DNA of 64,000 bases, from assembly GCF_009826895.1 (NCBI RefSeq), contig NZ_WUMV01000002.1, positions 62,001 to 126,000 on the forward strand, read 5' to 3'. Below are positions 16,871 through 24,985 of the stretch, piece after piece (the stretch's first letter is position 1; the number at the start of each line of letters is the position of its first letter). The position numbers and the translations under genes were made by a program. Below the pieces are notes generated by a model that worked only from the letters and a program-made list of their open reading frames with translations, searched no databases and had not been told where the DNA came from. This stretch comes from Stappia sediminis (lineage in GTDB: Bacteria; Pseudomonadota; Alphaproteobacteria; Rhizobiales; Stappiaceae).

Positions 16871-17534
16871 ATTTCAGCCCTTTCTCGGCAAGGCGCTTGC
16901 GCATGTCGTAGATGTCTAGCCCCAGTTCGCCGGCGGCCAGCCTTTCGCGTTTGGCCTCTTCGGCGGCAAGCCGATTTTCCGCCGCCTTCAGAACTTCTTC
17001 CGCTTCGGCGCATTTGACCACACATGCGCCGTCCTCATCGGCGACGATGATATCGCCCGCCTCGATCATTTGCCCGGCACAGACGATCGGGATATTCACC
17101 GAACCGAGAGTTTCCTTGACAGTGCCCTGGGCTGAAATTGCCTTCGACCAGACCGGAAAGCCCATCTTCGTCAGATCGCGAACGTCACGCACGCCGGCAT
17201 CGATAACAAGGCCGCAGCCGCCGCGCGCCATGGCGGAGGTCGCCAGCAGATCGCCGAAATAACCGTTATCGCAGGGCGAGGTCGGTGCGAGAACGAGTAT
17301 ATCGCCCTTCTGCAACTGCTCTATGGCGACATGCACCATCCAGTTGTCGCCTGGAGGCGCGGAGATGGTGACCGCCGATCCTGCGACCTGCGCGCCCGAA
17401 TAGATTGGCCGCATATATGAAGCGAGACATCCGCGGCGCCCTTGAGCTTCATGCACGGTAGCCACACCCGCAGCGCCGAGGCGGTCGATGACCTCCGGCA
17501 GAGCGCGGGTGATATTCTGAACGACGACTGTCAT
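16863..17534 (-). CDS. galC: 4-carboxy-4-hydroxy-2-oxoadipate aldolase (HMG/CHA aldolase family)
   Basis: 223-residue class II pyruvate aldolase of the RraA-like fold, the size of LigK/ProA/GalC. The motif [24 protein letters not shown] holds the metal and pyruvate-binding residues, with Arg116-Asp117 as the catalytic pair and Asp95 as a metal-side acid. The reaction splits CHA into pyruvate and oxaloacetate, the last step of the protocatechuate 4,5- and gallate pathways. The genes on both sides (tautomerase, dioxygenase) fit that pathway. RraA itself is shorter and lacks the C-terminal charged helix seen here. Confidence 0.88.
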   Translation of the reverse strand: MTVVVQNITRALPEVIDRLGAAGVATVHEAQGRRGCLASYMRPIYSGAQVAGSAVTISAPPGDNWMVHVAIEQLQKGDILVLAPTSPCDNGYFGDLLATSAMARGGCGLVIDAGVRDVRDLTKMGFPVWSKAISAQGTVKETLGSVNIPIVCAGQMIEAGDIIVADEDGACVVKCAEAEEVLKAAENRLAAEEAKRERLAAGELGLDIYDMRKRLAEKGLKYV

Positions 17535-17545
17535 CTCATAAACTC

Positions 17546-18499
17546 CTACCTGATGACCGGCGGTGTGCCGTGCGTATGAAAGGTCTCGATCGTCTTGAGG
17601 CCCCAGGCCTGACCCTTCTTTCTGTCGGCCTCGGTCCAGATCACCGGTTCCCAGTCCGGCGCAAGGATCAGCCGCGCGCCGGCGTTCGCAAGCTCGACCC
17701 GGTTTCCGGCAGGTTCCCAGACATAGAGGAAGAAGGTTCCCTGGATCGCATGCTTGTGCGGGCCCGTTTCGATATGGACACCGTTTTCAAGGAATATATC
17801 GGCGGCTCTCAGGATGTCCTCGCGCTGATCGGTGGCATAAGTCACGTGGTGGAGCCTGCCCTGGCCGCCCCCGTGTTCTTCCGTGCAGGCGAGGTCATAT
17901 GTCTTGTTGTTGACGGTAAACCAGCAGCCGCCGAGCCGGCCGTTGTCGAGTTGGATAAGCTCCGTCACCCGCGATCCGAGGCAAGTTTCCATGAAGCGTC
18001 GAAACTCGGTCACGTCCTCGGAGAGGAGGTTGAGGTGGTCGAGCCGGCGCGGGCAAACGCCACGCGCGTGGAATTTGCTGGCGTTGTTCTTCAGGGCGGG
18101 GCGGTCATTATCGCCCGGCCGGTATTTCACGGTGTCCCAATAGATTTCGAACACATGGCCAAAAGGGTCTTCGAAGCGGTAAGCGCGGCCATGGCCCATG
18201 TCGCCCTCCGCCCAGCCTAGGGTCTTGAAGCCCGATGCCTCGATTGCCGCGATCCGCCGCTCCAGTGCTTCAGGCGATGATGCCCGATAGGCGATATGGC
18301 CAACGCCTGTCGTGTGGTGGCGCGTCAGTTTCAGCGAGTGAAACTCATAGTCGTCCCAAGCCCGCAGATAGGCGGAGGTTTTGTCCTCGCCCGACAGGGT
18401 GAGGCCATAAACGCGGGTGAAGAAGTCGAGGCTGTCCTCGTATTTGTCCGTATAGACCTCGACATGCGCGAGATGCGCCAGATCGGTCAGCCTCTCCAT
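17546..18499 (-). CDS. Type I (VOC) extradiol ring-cleavage dioxygenase, XylE-like
   Basis: 317-residue two-module vicinal-oxygen-chelate dioxygenase. The C-terminal module shows the catalytic pattern of catechol 2,3-dioxygenase: RRLDHLNLL (His155), [11 protein letters not shown] (His218) and [10 protein letters not shown] (Glu269) as the iron triad, with His250 and Tyr259 matching the second-sphere residues of XylE. The N-terminal module is the degenerate copy. Length equals XylE. It lies between the aldolase and the hydratase genes of an oxalomesaconate pathway, where gallate degraders normally have an unrelated type II (LigAB/GalA) enzyme. Substrate is therefore an open question: gallate or another carboxylated catechol is inferred. 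Confidence 0.85.
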   Translation of the reverse strand: MERLTDLAHLAHVEVYTDKYEDSLDFFTRVYGLTLSGEDKTSAYLRAWDDYEFHSLKLTRHHTTGVGHIAYRASSPEALERRIAAIEASGFKTLGWAEGDMGHGRAYRFEDPFGHVFEIYWDTVKYRPGDNDRPALKNNASKFHARGVCPRRLDHLNLLSEDVTEFRRFMETCLGSRVTELIQLDNGRLGGCWFTVNNKTYDLACTEEHGGGQGRLHHVTYATDQREDILRAADIFLENGVHIETGPHKHAIQGTFFLYVWEPAGNRVELANAGARLILAPDWEPVIWTEADRKKGQAWGLKTIETFHTHGTPPVIR

Positions 18500-18519
18500 C
18501 GCATTTTCCTCCCTGCAAA

Positions 18520-19254
18520 CTACAGTTCATCCACCGTACGCGGAAATATAGACTGGAAGCCTTCCGCGTATTTGCAATCGCGTCCGCCCGACTGACCACC
18601 GGAATTGCGCTTGAAGTGGTTGGCGCGGTTGATTGCAACGCGGGTGTAATATTCCCAGAGGTGCTCTTGGCCCTGCATGCACTCGATTGCGGCGCGCTTC
18701 TTGTCCCAGACCGGGGTTATGTCGAGGAAAGTGTCGGGCTTCCATCCCATCTGCTCGGTCTGATGAGGCTCGAAGAGGTAAAGCTGCGGTGCGCCCAGAA
18801 CCTTCTCACCGGGGTTGTGGCCCCAAGCCTGCGCGATCATGCGACATTCCAGCGCCACTTGCGTCGCGTACATATGGTCGGTGTTATAAGGGTCGTACTG
18901 TGAATGTGAGAGCATGAAGCACGGTTGGACCGCGCGGATTACCTCAACGACGCGATCCTTGTCGGACCGGGTGAGTTCCAGCGGATAATCGCCGAGATCG
19001 AGGCATAAGAGCTCGTGGACGCCCAGACATTCGGCAGCGCGTTCCGCCTCGGCCCGGCGGGCGGCCTTCACCCGGTCAAGCGTCATGCCGTCCTGCTTCC
19101 AGAGTTTCGCGCTTTCGCCGCGCTCGCCGAAAGACAGGCAGAGCACGGTTACGTCGTAGCCTTTGTCGGCGTGAAGCGCGATCGCACCGCCGCACCGCCA
19201 GACGAAGTCGGCGGCATGAGCGCTGATGACGAGGGCTGTTTTGTCGCTGGTCAT
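18520..19254 (-). CDS. galB: PIG-L family protein, probable 4-oxalomesaconate hydratase
   Basis: 244-residue PIG-L/LmbE-fold zinc protein. The metal site is seen as SAHAADFVWRCGG (His13, Asp16) and SHSQYDPYNTDHMYAT (His127). Most PIG-L proteins deacetylate sugars, but GalB of Pseudomonas putida has this fold and hydrates 4-oxalomesaconate to CHA; the neighbouring tautomerase and aldolase genes make that the best reading. It is the first gene of the minus-strand catabolic unit, 161 bases from the divergent dehydrogenase gene. A deacetylase role cannot be excluded from sequence alone. Confidence 0.75.
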   Translation of the reverse strand: MTSDKTALVISAHAADFVWRCGGAIALHADKGYDVTVLCLSFGERGESAKLWKQDGMTLDRVKAARRAEAERAAECLGVHELLCLDLGDYPLELTRSDKDRVVEVIRAVQPCFMLSHSQYDPYNTDHMYATQVALECRMIAQAWGHNPGEKVLGAPQLYLFEPHQTEQMGWKPDTFLDITPVWDKKRAAIECMQGQEHLWEYYTRVAINRANHFKRNSGGQSGGRDCKYAEGFQSIFPRTVDEL

Positions 19255-19415
19255 TACGGGACCTCCCGGATCGGATATTCAAGCCGGTTTCACACGAAGC
19301 ATGTGTCGGGACAATTCGAAAGCCTGTCTCGCAGTATAAGTTTGGGCTATAATGGCTCGTTTCAAGTTTGGCGTTATGGCAGTAATTCGTGCTTGCGGCA
19401 AAGGAGGTTCTCTCT
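19255..19415. promoter_or_regulatory. Divergent promoter region of the aromatic catabolic locus
   Basis: A 161-base gap separates the PIG-L gene (minus) from the dehydrogenase gene (plus). On the plus strand a perfect TATAAT lies at 19348-19353 with no good -35 at the expected place, as in activator-dependent promoters. The overlapping TATA-N9-TATA element at about 19335-19351 is a weak candidate for the binding site of the LysR regulator. AAAGGAGG before the ATG at 19416 is a near-perfect ribosome site. Confidence 0.45.
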
Positions 19416-20303
19416 ATGAACATCGGTTTAGCCGACGATCCGCGTCTTGCCTTCGTGGGCTTTGGCGAGGCGGCTCAGGCATTTGTTTCCGGTTGGGGCG
19501 AAACCCGCCCGGGTCACATAAGTGCCTACGACATCAAGACCGACGAGGAAGCGCATCGCGCCGAAATCGAGGCGCGGTATCAGACGCTTGAGGTGTCAGG
19601 AAAACTCTCGCTTGGCGACGCTCTCACCACAGCGCAGATTGTCTTCAGCCTCGTTACCGCCGATCAGGCCCTTGTCGCTGCCAGAGCCGCTGCAAGCTAT
19701 CTCGCAGCCGGCGCGCTATGGCTCGACTGCAATTCATGCGCTCCCGATACCAAACGGCAGGCCGCGCAGACGATCGAATCCGCAGGAGGGCGCTATGTGG
19801 ATGTCGCAGTGATGGCGCCGGTCCATCCGAAGCGCCATCTCGTTCCTCTGCTGCTTTCGGGCCCGCACGCCGGTGAAGCCGCGGGTGTTCTGGAAGAGTT
19901 AGGCATGCGCCCGGCGATTGCGGGGGCATCCATCGGCGAAGCCTCCGCAATCAAGATGATCCGTTCGGTAATGATCAAGGGACTGGAGGCGTTGACGGCG
20001 GAATGCTTTCTCGCCGCCCGCCGCGCGGGCGTCGACGCCCAGGTTCTTGCCTCCCTGAAGGCATCGGATCCGGATATCGACTGGCAAAAACGAGGTTCCT
20101 ACAACTTCGAACGCATGATGGTGCATGGGGCCCGTCGGGCAGCGGAAATGCGCGAGGTCGCCGCGACGCTGAAATCTCTCGGATTGCCGGATCGTATGGC
20201 GTCCGCAACTGCTGACTGGCAGGACGAGGTCGCGCGCCTCGAACTATCAGCCGCTCAGGATGGTCTGGCGGAGTGCGCCGACAGGATACTTTGCGCCATA
20301 TGA
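19416..20303 (+). CDS. NAD(P)-binding dehydrogenase, DUF1932 / 6-phosphogluconate dehydrogenase-like
   Basis: 295-residue protein. The N-terminal Rossmann domain starts LAFVGFGEAAQAF, and the C-terminal helical DUF1932 domain contains SAIKMIRSVMIKGLEALTAECFLAARR, whose Lys occupies the catalytic lysine position of beta-hydroxyacid dehydrogenases. I chose the ATG at 19416 for its AAAGGAGG site; an in-frame TTG-type extension to 19389 is unlikely. Divergent from the ring-cleavage genes and coupled to the LysR gene, so it probably reduces or oxidises an intermediate of the same pathway. Substrate unknown; it does not look like LigC, which belongs to the GFO/IDH family. Confidence 0.8.
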   Translation: MNIGLADDPRLAFVGFGEAAQAFVSGWGETRPGHISAYDIKTDEEAHRAEIEARYQTLEVSGKLSLGDALTTAQIVFSLVTADQALVAARAAASYLAAGALWLDCNSCAPDTKRQAAQTIESAGGRYVDVAVMAPVHPKRHLVPLLLSGPHAGEAAGVLEELGMRPAIAGASIGEASAIKMIRSVMIKGLEALTAECFLAARRAGVDAQVLASLKASDPDIDWQKRGSYNFERMMVHGARRAAEMREVAATLKSLGLPDRMASATADWQDEVARLELSAAQDGLAECADRILCAI

Positions 20304-21484
20304 TCCCCCGTAATCTCCGTCACTTACGGCTGTTTCTCGCGGTTGCGGATTTGAAATCGCTGACGCTCGCATCGCAAAAATGCCGCGTCACACAGCCTGC
20401 CGTTTCACAGGCGATAGGTAAGATGGAAACGGCAGCGGGCGGCACCCTTTTCGAGCGCACGAAACAGGGCTTCTTCCTCACGTCCCGTGGTGAGGTTCTG
20501 GCGGGGCGCGTGGCGCGCGCCTTTGCCATTTTGGATCCGGCCTTGTCGGATATTTCGCAGCGTTTGTGTCTGACAATGACTTTCGCCCAACTTCAGGCGT
20601 TGATCGCGGTCCGCGAAACCGAGAACTACACGCTCGCCGCCCGTCGCCTCGGCGTTGCGCAGCCGACGGTGCACAGGGCGGTCAGCCAGATCGAAAGGGA
20701 GGCTAAGAGCGGTCTTTTCAAGCGCACATCCTTCGGCATCGTCGCGACGCGCGCCTGCCAGGCACTGACCCAGGCTGCAAGACTTGCGATATGCGAGCTC
20801 GATCAGGCCGACTCCGAACTTGCGGAACGCGATGGACGGGATATCGGGCGGATTGTGATAGGTGCGCTGCCGCTTTCAAGGTCCGCCCTTTTGCCGGAGG
20901 TTCTGGTCAGGTTTCGGAAATTGCGCCCGAACCTTTCCATATCCGTCCTCGACGGCCCTTATGACGAGCTGTTGGCGGGTCTCCGGCGAGGCGAGATCGA
21001 CTTTCTGCTCGGAGCCTTGCGCGATCCGGCACCTATCGGAGATATCCGGCAGCGTCGTTTGTTCGATGACAGCCTCGTTCTGCTTTGCGGGCGCGATCAT
21101 CCGTTGGCGAAGAAGCGTGGCGTCGCCCCGAGGGATCTGGCGAGCTATCCCTGGATCGTACCCCGCACAGGAACGCCCACCCGTCTGCAATTTGACGCGC
21201 TCTATGACAATCTCGAACAATCTGCGCCTATAGGGATCATTGAATCCGGATCGATCCTGCTCATGCGCGAAATGCTAAACCTCAGTGATCATCTGGGCTG
21301 TATTTCACGCCTTCAGGCAGAGGCTGAATTATCAAAGGGCCTGCTTGTCGAACTGGACTTCATAATGGATCAGCCCAATCGGCCGATCGGCATGACGACA
21401 CGGCACAACTGGATCCCGACCGCAGCGCAGCAACAACTGCTCGACATACTCCAGGCAGTCGAGCCTTGCAGAGACAAACTATAG
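20300..21484 (+). CDS. LysR-type regulator with two tandem HTH domains
   Basis: 394-residue regulator, about 95 residues longer than usual LysR proteins. The extra length is a duplicated DNA-binding unit: residues 1-65 read RNLRHLRLFLAVADLKSL then QPAVSQAIGKMETAAGG, and residues about 92-155 repeat TFAQLQALIAVRETENYTLAARRLG then QPTVHRAVSQIE. A normal two-lobe effector domain follows (IVIGALPLSRSALLPEVL onward). The ATG overlaps the dehydrogenase stop (ATGA), so the two are coupled. It is the natural regulator of the divergent catabolic unit. Confidence 0.88.
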   Translation: MIPRNLRHLRLFLAVADLKSLTLASQKCRVTQPAVSQAIGKMETAAGGTLFERTKQGFFLTSRGEVLAGRVARAFAILDPALSDISQRLCLTMTFAQLQALIAVRETENYTLAARRLGVAQPTVHRAVSQIEREAKSGLFKRTSFGIVATRACQALTQAARLAICELDQADSELAERDGRDIGRIVIGALPLSRSALLPEVLVRFRKLRPNLSISVLDGPYDELLAGLRRGEIDFLLGALRDPAPIGDIRQRRLFDDSLVLLCGRDHPLAKKRGVAPRDLASYPWIVPRTGTPTRLQFDALYDNLEQSAPIGIIESGSILLMREMLNLSDHLGCISRLQAEAELSKGLLVELDFIMDQPNRPIGMTTRHNWIPTAAQQQLLDILQAVEPCRDKL

Positions 21485-21755
21485 CATCAGCTTATAGGTC
21501 CTATCCTGCGTCGAATTGACTTCCGTATTCCTCCGTCCAATGACTTCGTTCTATTTGCAAAACTGATGGAAAAGTCGATCGGGTAACCTCGAAAGGCCGG
21601 CTTTCTCCAAGGCGCGCTTCTGCTTCCACTTCAATGTTCGGCTGTGGTTGCGAATTCATCCGGATGGTTTCTATTGCCCGATGCGGCCATAATCGGAAAA
21701 CGAGGGCTATATATTGGTATGCCGTTTCTGAACATTCCTGACCGGAGGCGCATTG

Positions 21756-22211
21756 ATGGATATGAACCTCGTGCTTGTCGCAACGGACGGATCGGAGGCG
21801 GCGGGCAAGGCCTTTGAATTCGCAGTGGATATGGCCAAGTCTCATGCGGCAAGGTTGATCGTGCTTCACGTTCAAAAGAGGCATGGCAGTGACATCCTGC
21901 CCGCTGGGTTGGAGGAAGCCTCTTTTTCAATGAATGTATTGGGCAGCGAAGCCGAAATGTACAAAATAGCTGCCAGGCGGCTTGTCTCGGAATCCGCGCA
22001 GCACGCGCGTGGGGAAGGGGTCATCGATGTTGAGGAGCTCGTGGTCGAGGGCGATCCTTCACGCTTGATCGTGGAAGTCGCAAACAGCCGGAGCGTCGAT
22101 GTCATTGTAGTCGGAAGCCGTGGGCGGGAAGGATTGGAAGGCTTGATGCTCGGCAGCGTTAGCCACAAAGTGGCCCACGCAGCTCCTTGCACATGCATCA
22201 TCGTCCGGTAG
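21756..22211 (+). CDS. Universal stress protein (UspA family)
   Basis: 151-residue single-domain UspA protein. The start VLVATDGSEAAGKAFEFAV and the C-terminal ATP-binding motif GSRGREGLEGLMLGSVSHKVAHAAPC (G-x2-G-x9-G-S) are both intact, so it belongs to the nucleotide-binding branch. GGAGG lies eight bases before the ATG at 21756. It stands alone between the LysR gene and an AT-rich stretch, with about 270 bases of gene-free DNA on each side. No partner or specific stress can be inferred. Confidence 0.93.
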   Translation: MDMNLVLVATDGSEAAGKAFEFAVDMAKSHAARLIVLHVQKRHGSDILPAGLEEASFSMNVLGSEAEMYKIAARRLVSESAQHARGEGVIDVEELVVEGDPSRLIVEVANSRSVDVIVVGSRGREGLEGLMLGSVSHKVAHAAPCTCIIVR

Positions 22212-22481
22212 CACTTCAAGTGCGCGCGGCGTTGCGAGTTGTCTCGGGCAGGGAGATTATCATGCTGCAAAGTCGGGACAGCGCGTCTTTCAGATTCTCG
22301 GCGCCCATCCGGACTTGGAGCCTTTCGGGCGAAGAGGAAATTTTAAAGCAATATGGTAATATAACCAATCGGATCGATCTTATTTGAGTCGAATATGGTT
22401 TAATAATACTGTAGCTCATCCTATTTAAGGGTGTATATTAAAATATTTATCTATTTGATAGTTAAGTAATTTAGGTTAATA

Positions 22482-23144
22482 TTATTTTGGAGTAGGATAG
22501 TGGCCTTGCAGGAGGGCGTAATCCCCATAGCAATATTCAGTCAGCTTTCTCCTTGCTTTATTGCTAAGGTCTGAGAGTGAGATTTTCTCGCCTCCGGTTT
22601 GCTCTCGTTCCAGCTCAATTCGCTGACTGGTTGAATTCTTCATGAAGTCTACAAAATCGGATATTTTTTCTATTCGGAACACGTGATGAAAATATCTCAA
22701 GTCGGAACCCAGGAAGCTATAAATCGGGTCGGTGTGATGCTTTATTGAATCCGACAAGATTCGATATTTGCCAAGGTTGTTGAAGAATTGATCCGGAGAC
22801 GGGTTTGGCCGCACGCCAAGCTTCGAGGCTAATTCAAGGTCGATTCGCTTCTCCGAAAGTTCGCCATAGTGTTTCACGCGGTTGCTGTAGGCGGACAGCA
22901 TCCGCGCAACCGGGTCGCGAACGACGGTGATGCGTATCATGTTCTTGAGTGGCATAAGGTCAACATCAATAAACGAAGGTGTGTCATAAGCGGAATTATG
23001 AATATGCATTAAGTTATCACCTCTTATGTGCTGCTCGAAATTTCGACCATTATTAATTTTGTACATTAAATATTTTATAGATGTACATGCAGTCTTTGGG
23101 ACAGGGAAATAGACGATACCGTAATTTTCAAGAACGATCGCCAT
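22482..23144 (-). CDS. Sulfotransferase family 2 protein
   Basis: 220-residue predicted carbohydrate sulfotransferase. The PAPS 5'-phosphosulfate loop is PVPKTACTSIK (residues 14-24) with the catalytic Lys17, and the 3'-phosphate site is ITVVRDPVARMLSAYSNR, with Arg76 and Ser84. The chosen ATG at 23144 has AAGGAAG upstream; the frame extends 17 residues further without a good start site. Third base use is much more A/T-rich than in the rest of the window, and both flanks are AT-rich, so recent acquisition is likely. The acceptor is probably a glycan or lipo-oligosaccharide made by the neighbouring glycosyltransferase (inference). Confidence 0.85.
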   Translation of the reverse strand: MAIVLENYGIVYFPVPKTACTSIKYLMYKINNGRNFEQHIRGDNLMHIHNSAYDTPSFIDVDLMPLKNMIRITVVRDPVARMLSAYSNRVKHYGELSEKRIDLELASKLGVRPNPSPDQFFNNLGKYRILSDSIKHHTDPIYSFLGSDLRYFHHVFRIEKISDFVDFMKNSTSQRIELEREQTGGEKISLSDLSNKARRKLTEYCYGDYALLQGHYPTPK

Positions 23145-23374
23145 TTTTGTCTTCCTTGTTTTAAGAGAAAAAGTGAAGACAAGGTGCCGAAACATGTGTT
23201 TCCAAAACTAGCAATCTTTTGGCGAGGGGGTCTGCATCCGATGCCTGCAGCTTCCGTGCTATTTCTATTAGCAATTCAGATTTCGCGAGATATTCTCGGG
23301 ATGGACAGAACGGCCACTGCTCAAGCTAAACCTTGAGGGTCCGGAGCCATCACCACAACTGGGCGTCGGCAGTC

Positions 23375-24985
23375 TCATCCTTCGACAACGCCCATCTTAG
23401 CCTCAAGGCACGCTGCACCGTCATCTGCACCGGGAAGGACGGGGGGCATGGAGTTCAGTGACGCCGGATCTAGCTCGGTCTCGAACGCTCCGAACACCAT
23501 GCGCACATGTTGAATGGCGCCGCCAGCAGGCAGGCGGGTGAACAGGTGCAGGTCGAAAGGTCCCTGACGAGGTTCCGCCATTCGAGCTTCCAAGACACCG
23601 ACGTCGGTCGGATCTGCCAGTTCAACCCACTCGCTTGCTGCCAGAATGCCCCTGCCTCGCTCGGCGTCATCAACGCTTATGCCCGGAGGTGTGAGGACGA
23701 TCCGCGCAGCGAGTTGCTGCGTCCTGCAGCGATTGTCATCAACGGAGACAGTACATGACACGGCATATATCGTGTCTGGCGTGGATAGCGTTGTGACGGC
23801 GGCGGATATCTGGTTCGGCAGAGGTCTTAGCAATATTCTTCCATCACCAAGATATCCGAAACAGGGGTAGCTGGCCTTTATTTCGCGCGTCAGTTTCGTA
23901 TCGGCCATGTCCGCTTCGCTGACAGGGGCTACGGGATTGGCAAGAGGTAAGCCGGCTTCCTGGGCTGTCCTTGCCACGCCGGTCGAAACTCCGGGAAAGC
24001 CGCCCCAGATCCGAATGGCGAGCATCGGCTGCTTTTCGTTTTCTGCAGGGAGACCGACCGGCGACTGCAGACCATATTCGGGAAGAAGTCCAGCAGAGCA
24101 TATGCCAAGAGTTGGAAACTCGCCTGCGCCTTCAGCGTAGATGCGAAGCTGGAGAAGACGATGAAGCTGCGACAGGGTCTTATCCAGGCGCAGTTGCAAC
24201 GTCCCCTTGCGGAGCATGCTGAAGGGGACCCGCCACCGCGCCAGTTGTGCGTCTGCCGCGCCGGCTATCAATTCGGCCGTTATCCAGCCCACGCCAGAGC
24301 CAGGCGAGGTGATCTCAAGATCAAGGCCGCCTAAACCATGGGCGCCGATGGGAAGGATCTGGCGTAGGATGCAGTCTTCCACCTGGTTGCTCGCGTTTTT
24401 CGGCCGCGCCGCCGGTACTGCGATGCTGCCGTGCGGCGGTGGGCTCGAGAAAGCTAGCCGCAAAGGAGACAGCCGAAGATTTTCAAGCAACTCTTCGACG
24501 TCGCGCGGGATTCTGTAATGGTTTTCAAGGGTTTCGCGGAGTGCGGCAATATCCTTGCGCAGATTGGCATTCGACCGGGCCAGTTGTGCAACCGCCGAAA
24601 GAGAATAGGCCAGGAGATCCATGGTCAATGTGGCTGCATTGCCGTGGACGAGGCGAGGGATTGCATCCTCTCCGGCAAGCTGGGACCACCATTTCATTAG
24701 GAGTTCCCCGGCGTTTCGATCGCAGGAGCCAGGTACCCAGATCGCCCAGACATTTGTCGGCGGCACCGAGAGTGGCTGTAGCTTTGCGTCAATGTCGGCG
24801 GTAGCGTAGCCGTCCGCATCGCTCAGCACGAGGCGCTGTTTTCCATCAATGCGTAGGGTGAGGAACCTGAACCCGCTGTTTTTCCATGGGTGGGGGAGCA
24901 TTTCGCCTTGCGGGGCAAGCAGCAACAGTTTCGGCGCGCCGTCATACAAGGAGCGGAAATTTGAATGATGTGCATAAAGCATCAT
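23375..24985 (-). CDS. Unrecognised 536-residue protein in surface-glycan island
   Basis: I do not recognise this family with confidence. The start at 24985 is set by an ATGA overlap with the glycosyltransferase stop; the upstream open frame lies inside that gene and is not protein-like. The N-terminal 150 residues are mixed (RFLTLRIDGKQRLVLSDADG). A short predicted coiled coil follows (LARSNANLRKDIAALRETLENH), then a long beta-rich region with repeated hydrophobic/aromatic strands, such as GLDLEITSPGSGVGWITAELI and VPFSMLRKGTLQLRLDKTL, resembling carbohydrate-binding or jelly-roll domains. No signal peptide or membrane helix is seen. Tight coupling implies it works with the glycosyltransferase. 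Confidence 0.75.
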   Translation of the reverse strand: MMLYAHHSNFRSLYDGAPKLLLLAPQGEMLPHPWKNSGFRFLTLRIDGKQRLVLSDADGYATADIDAKLQPLSVPPTNVWAIWVPGSCDRNAGELLMKWWSQLAGEDAIPRLVHGNAATLTMDLLAYSLSAVAQLARSNANLRKDIAALRETLENHYRIPRDVEELLENLRLSPLRLAFSSPPPHGSIAVPAARPKNASNQVEDCILRQILPIGAHGLGGLDLEITSPGSGVGWITAELIAGAADAQLARWRVPFSMLRKGTLQLRLDKTLSQLHRLLQLRIYAEGAGEFPTLGICSAGLLPEYGLQSPVGLPAENEKQPMLAIRIWGGFPGVSTGVARTAQEAGLPLANPVAPVSEADMADTKLTREIKASYPCFGYLGDGRILLRPLPNQISAAVTTLSTPDTIYAVSCTVSVDDNRCRTQQLAARIVLTPPGISVDDAERGRGILAASEWVELADPTDVGVLEARMAEPRQGPFDLHLFTRLPAGGAIQHVRMVFGAFETELDPASLNSMPPVLPGADDGAACLEAKMGVVEG

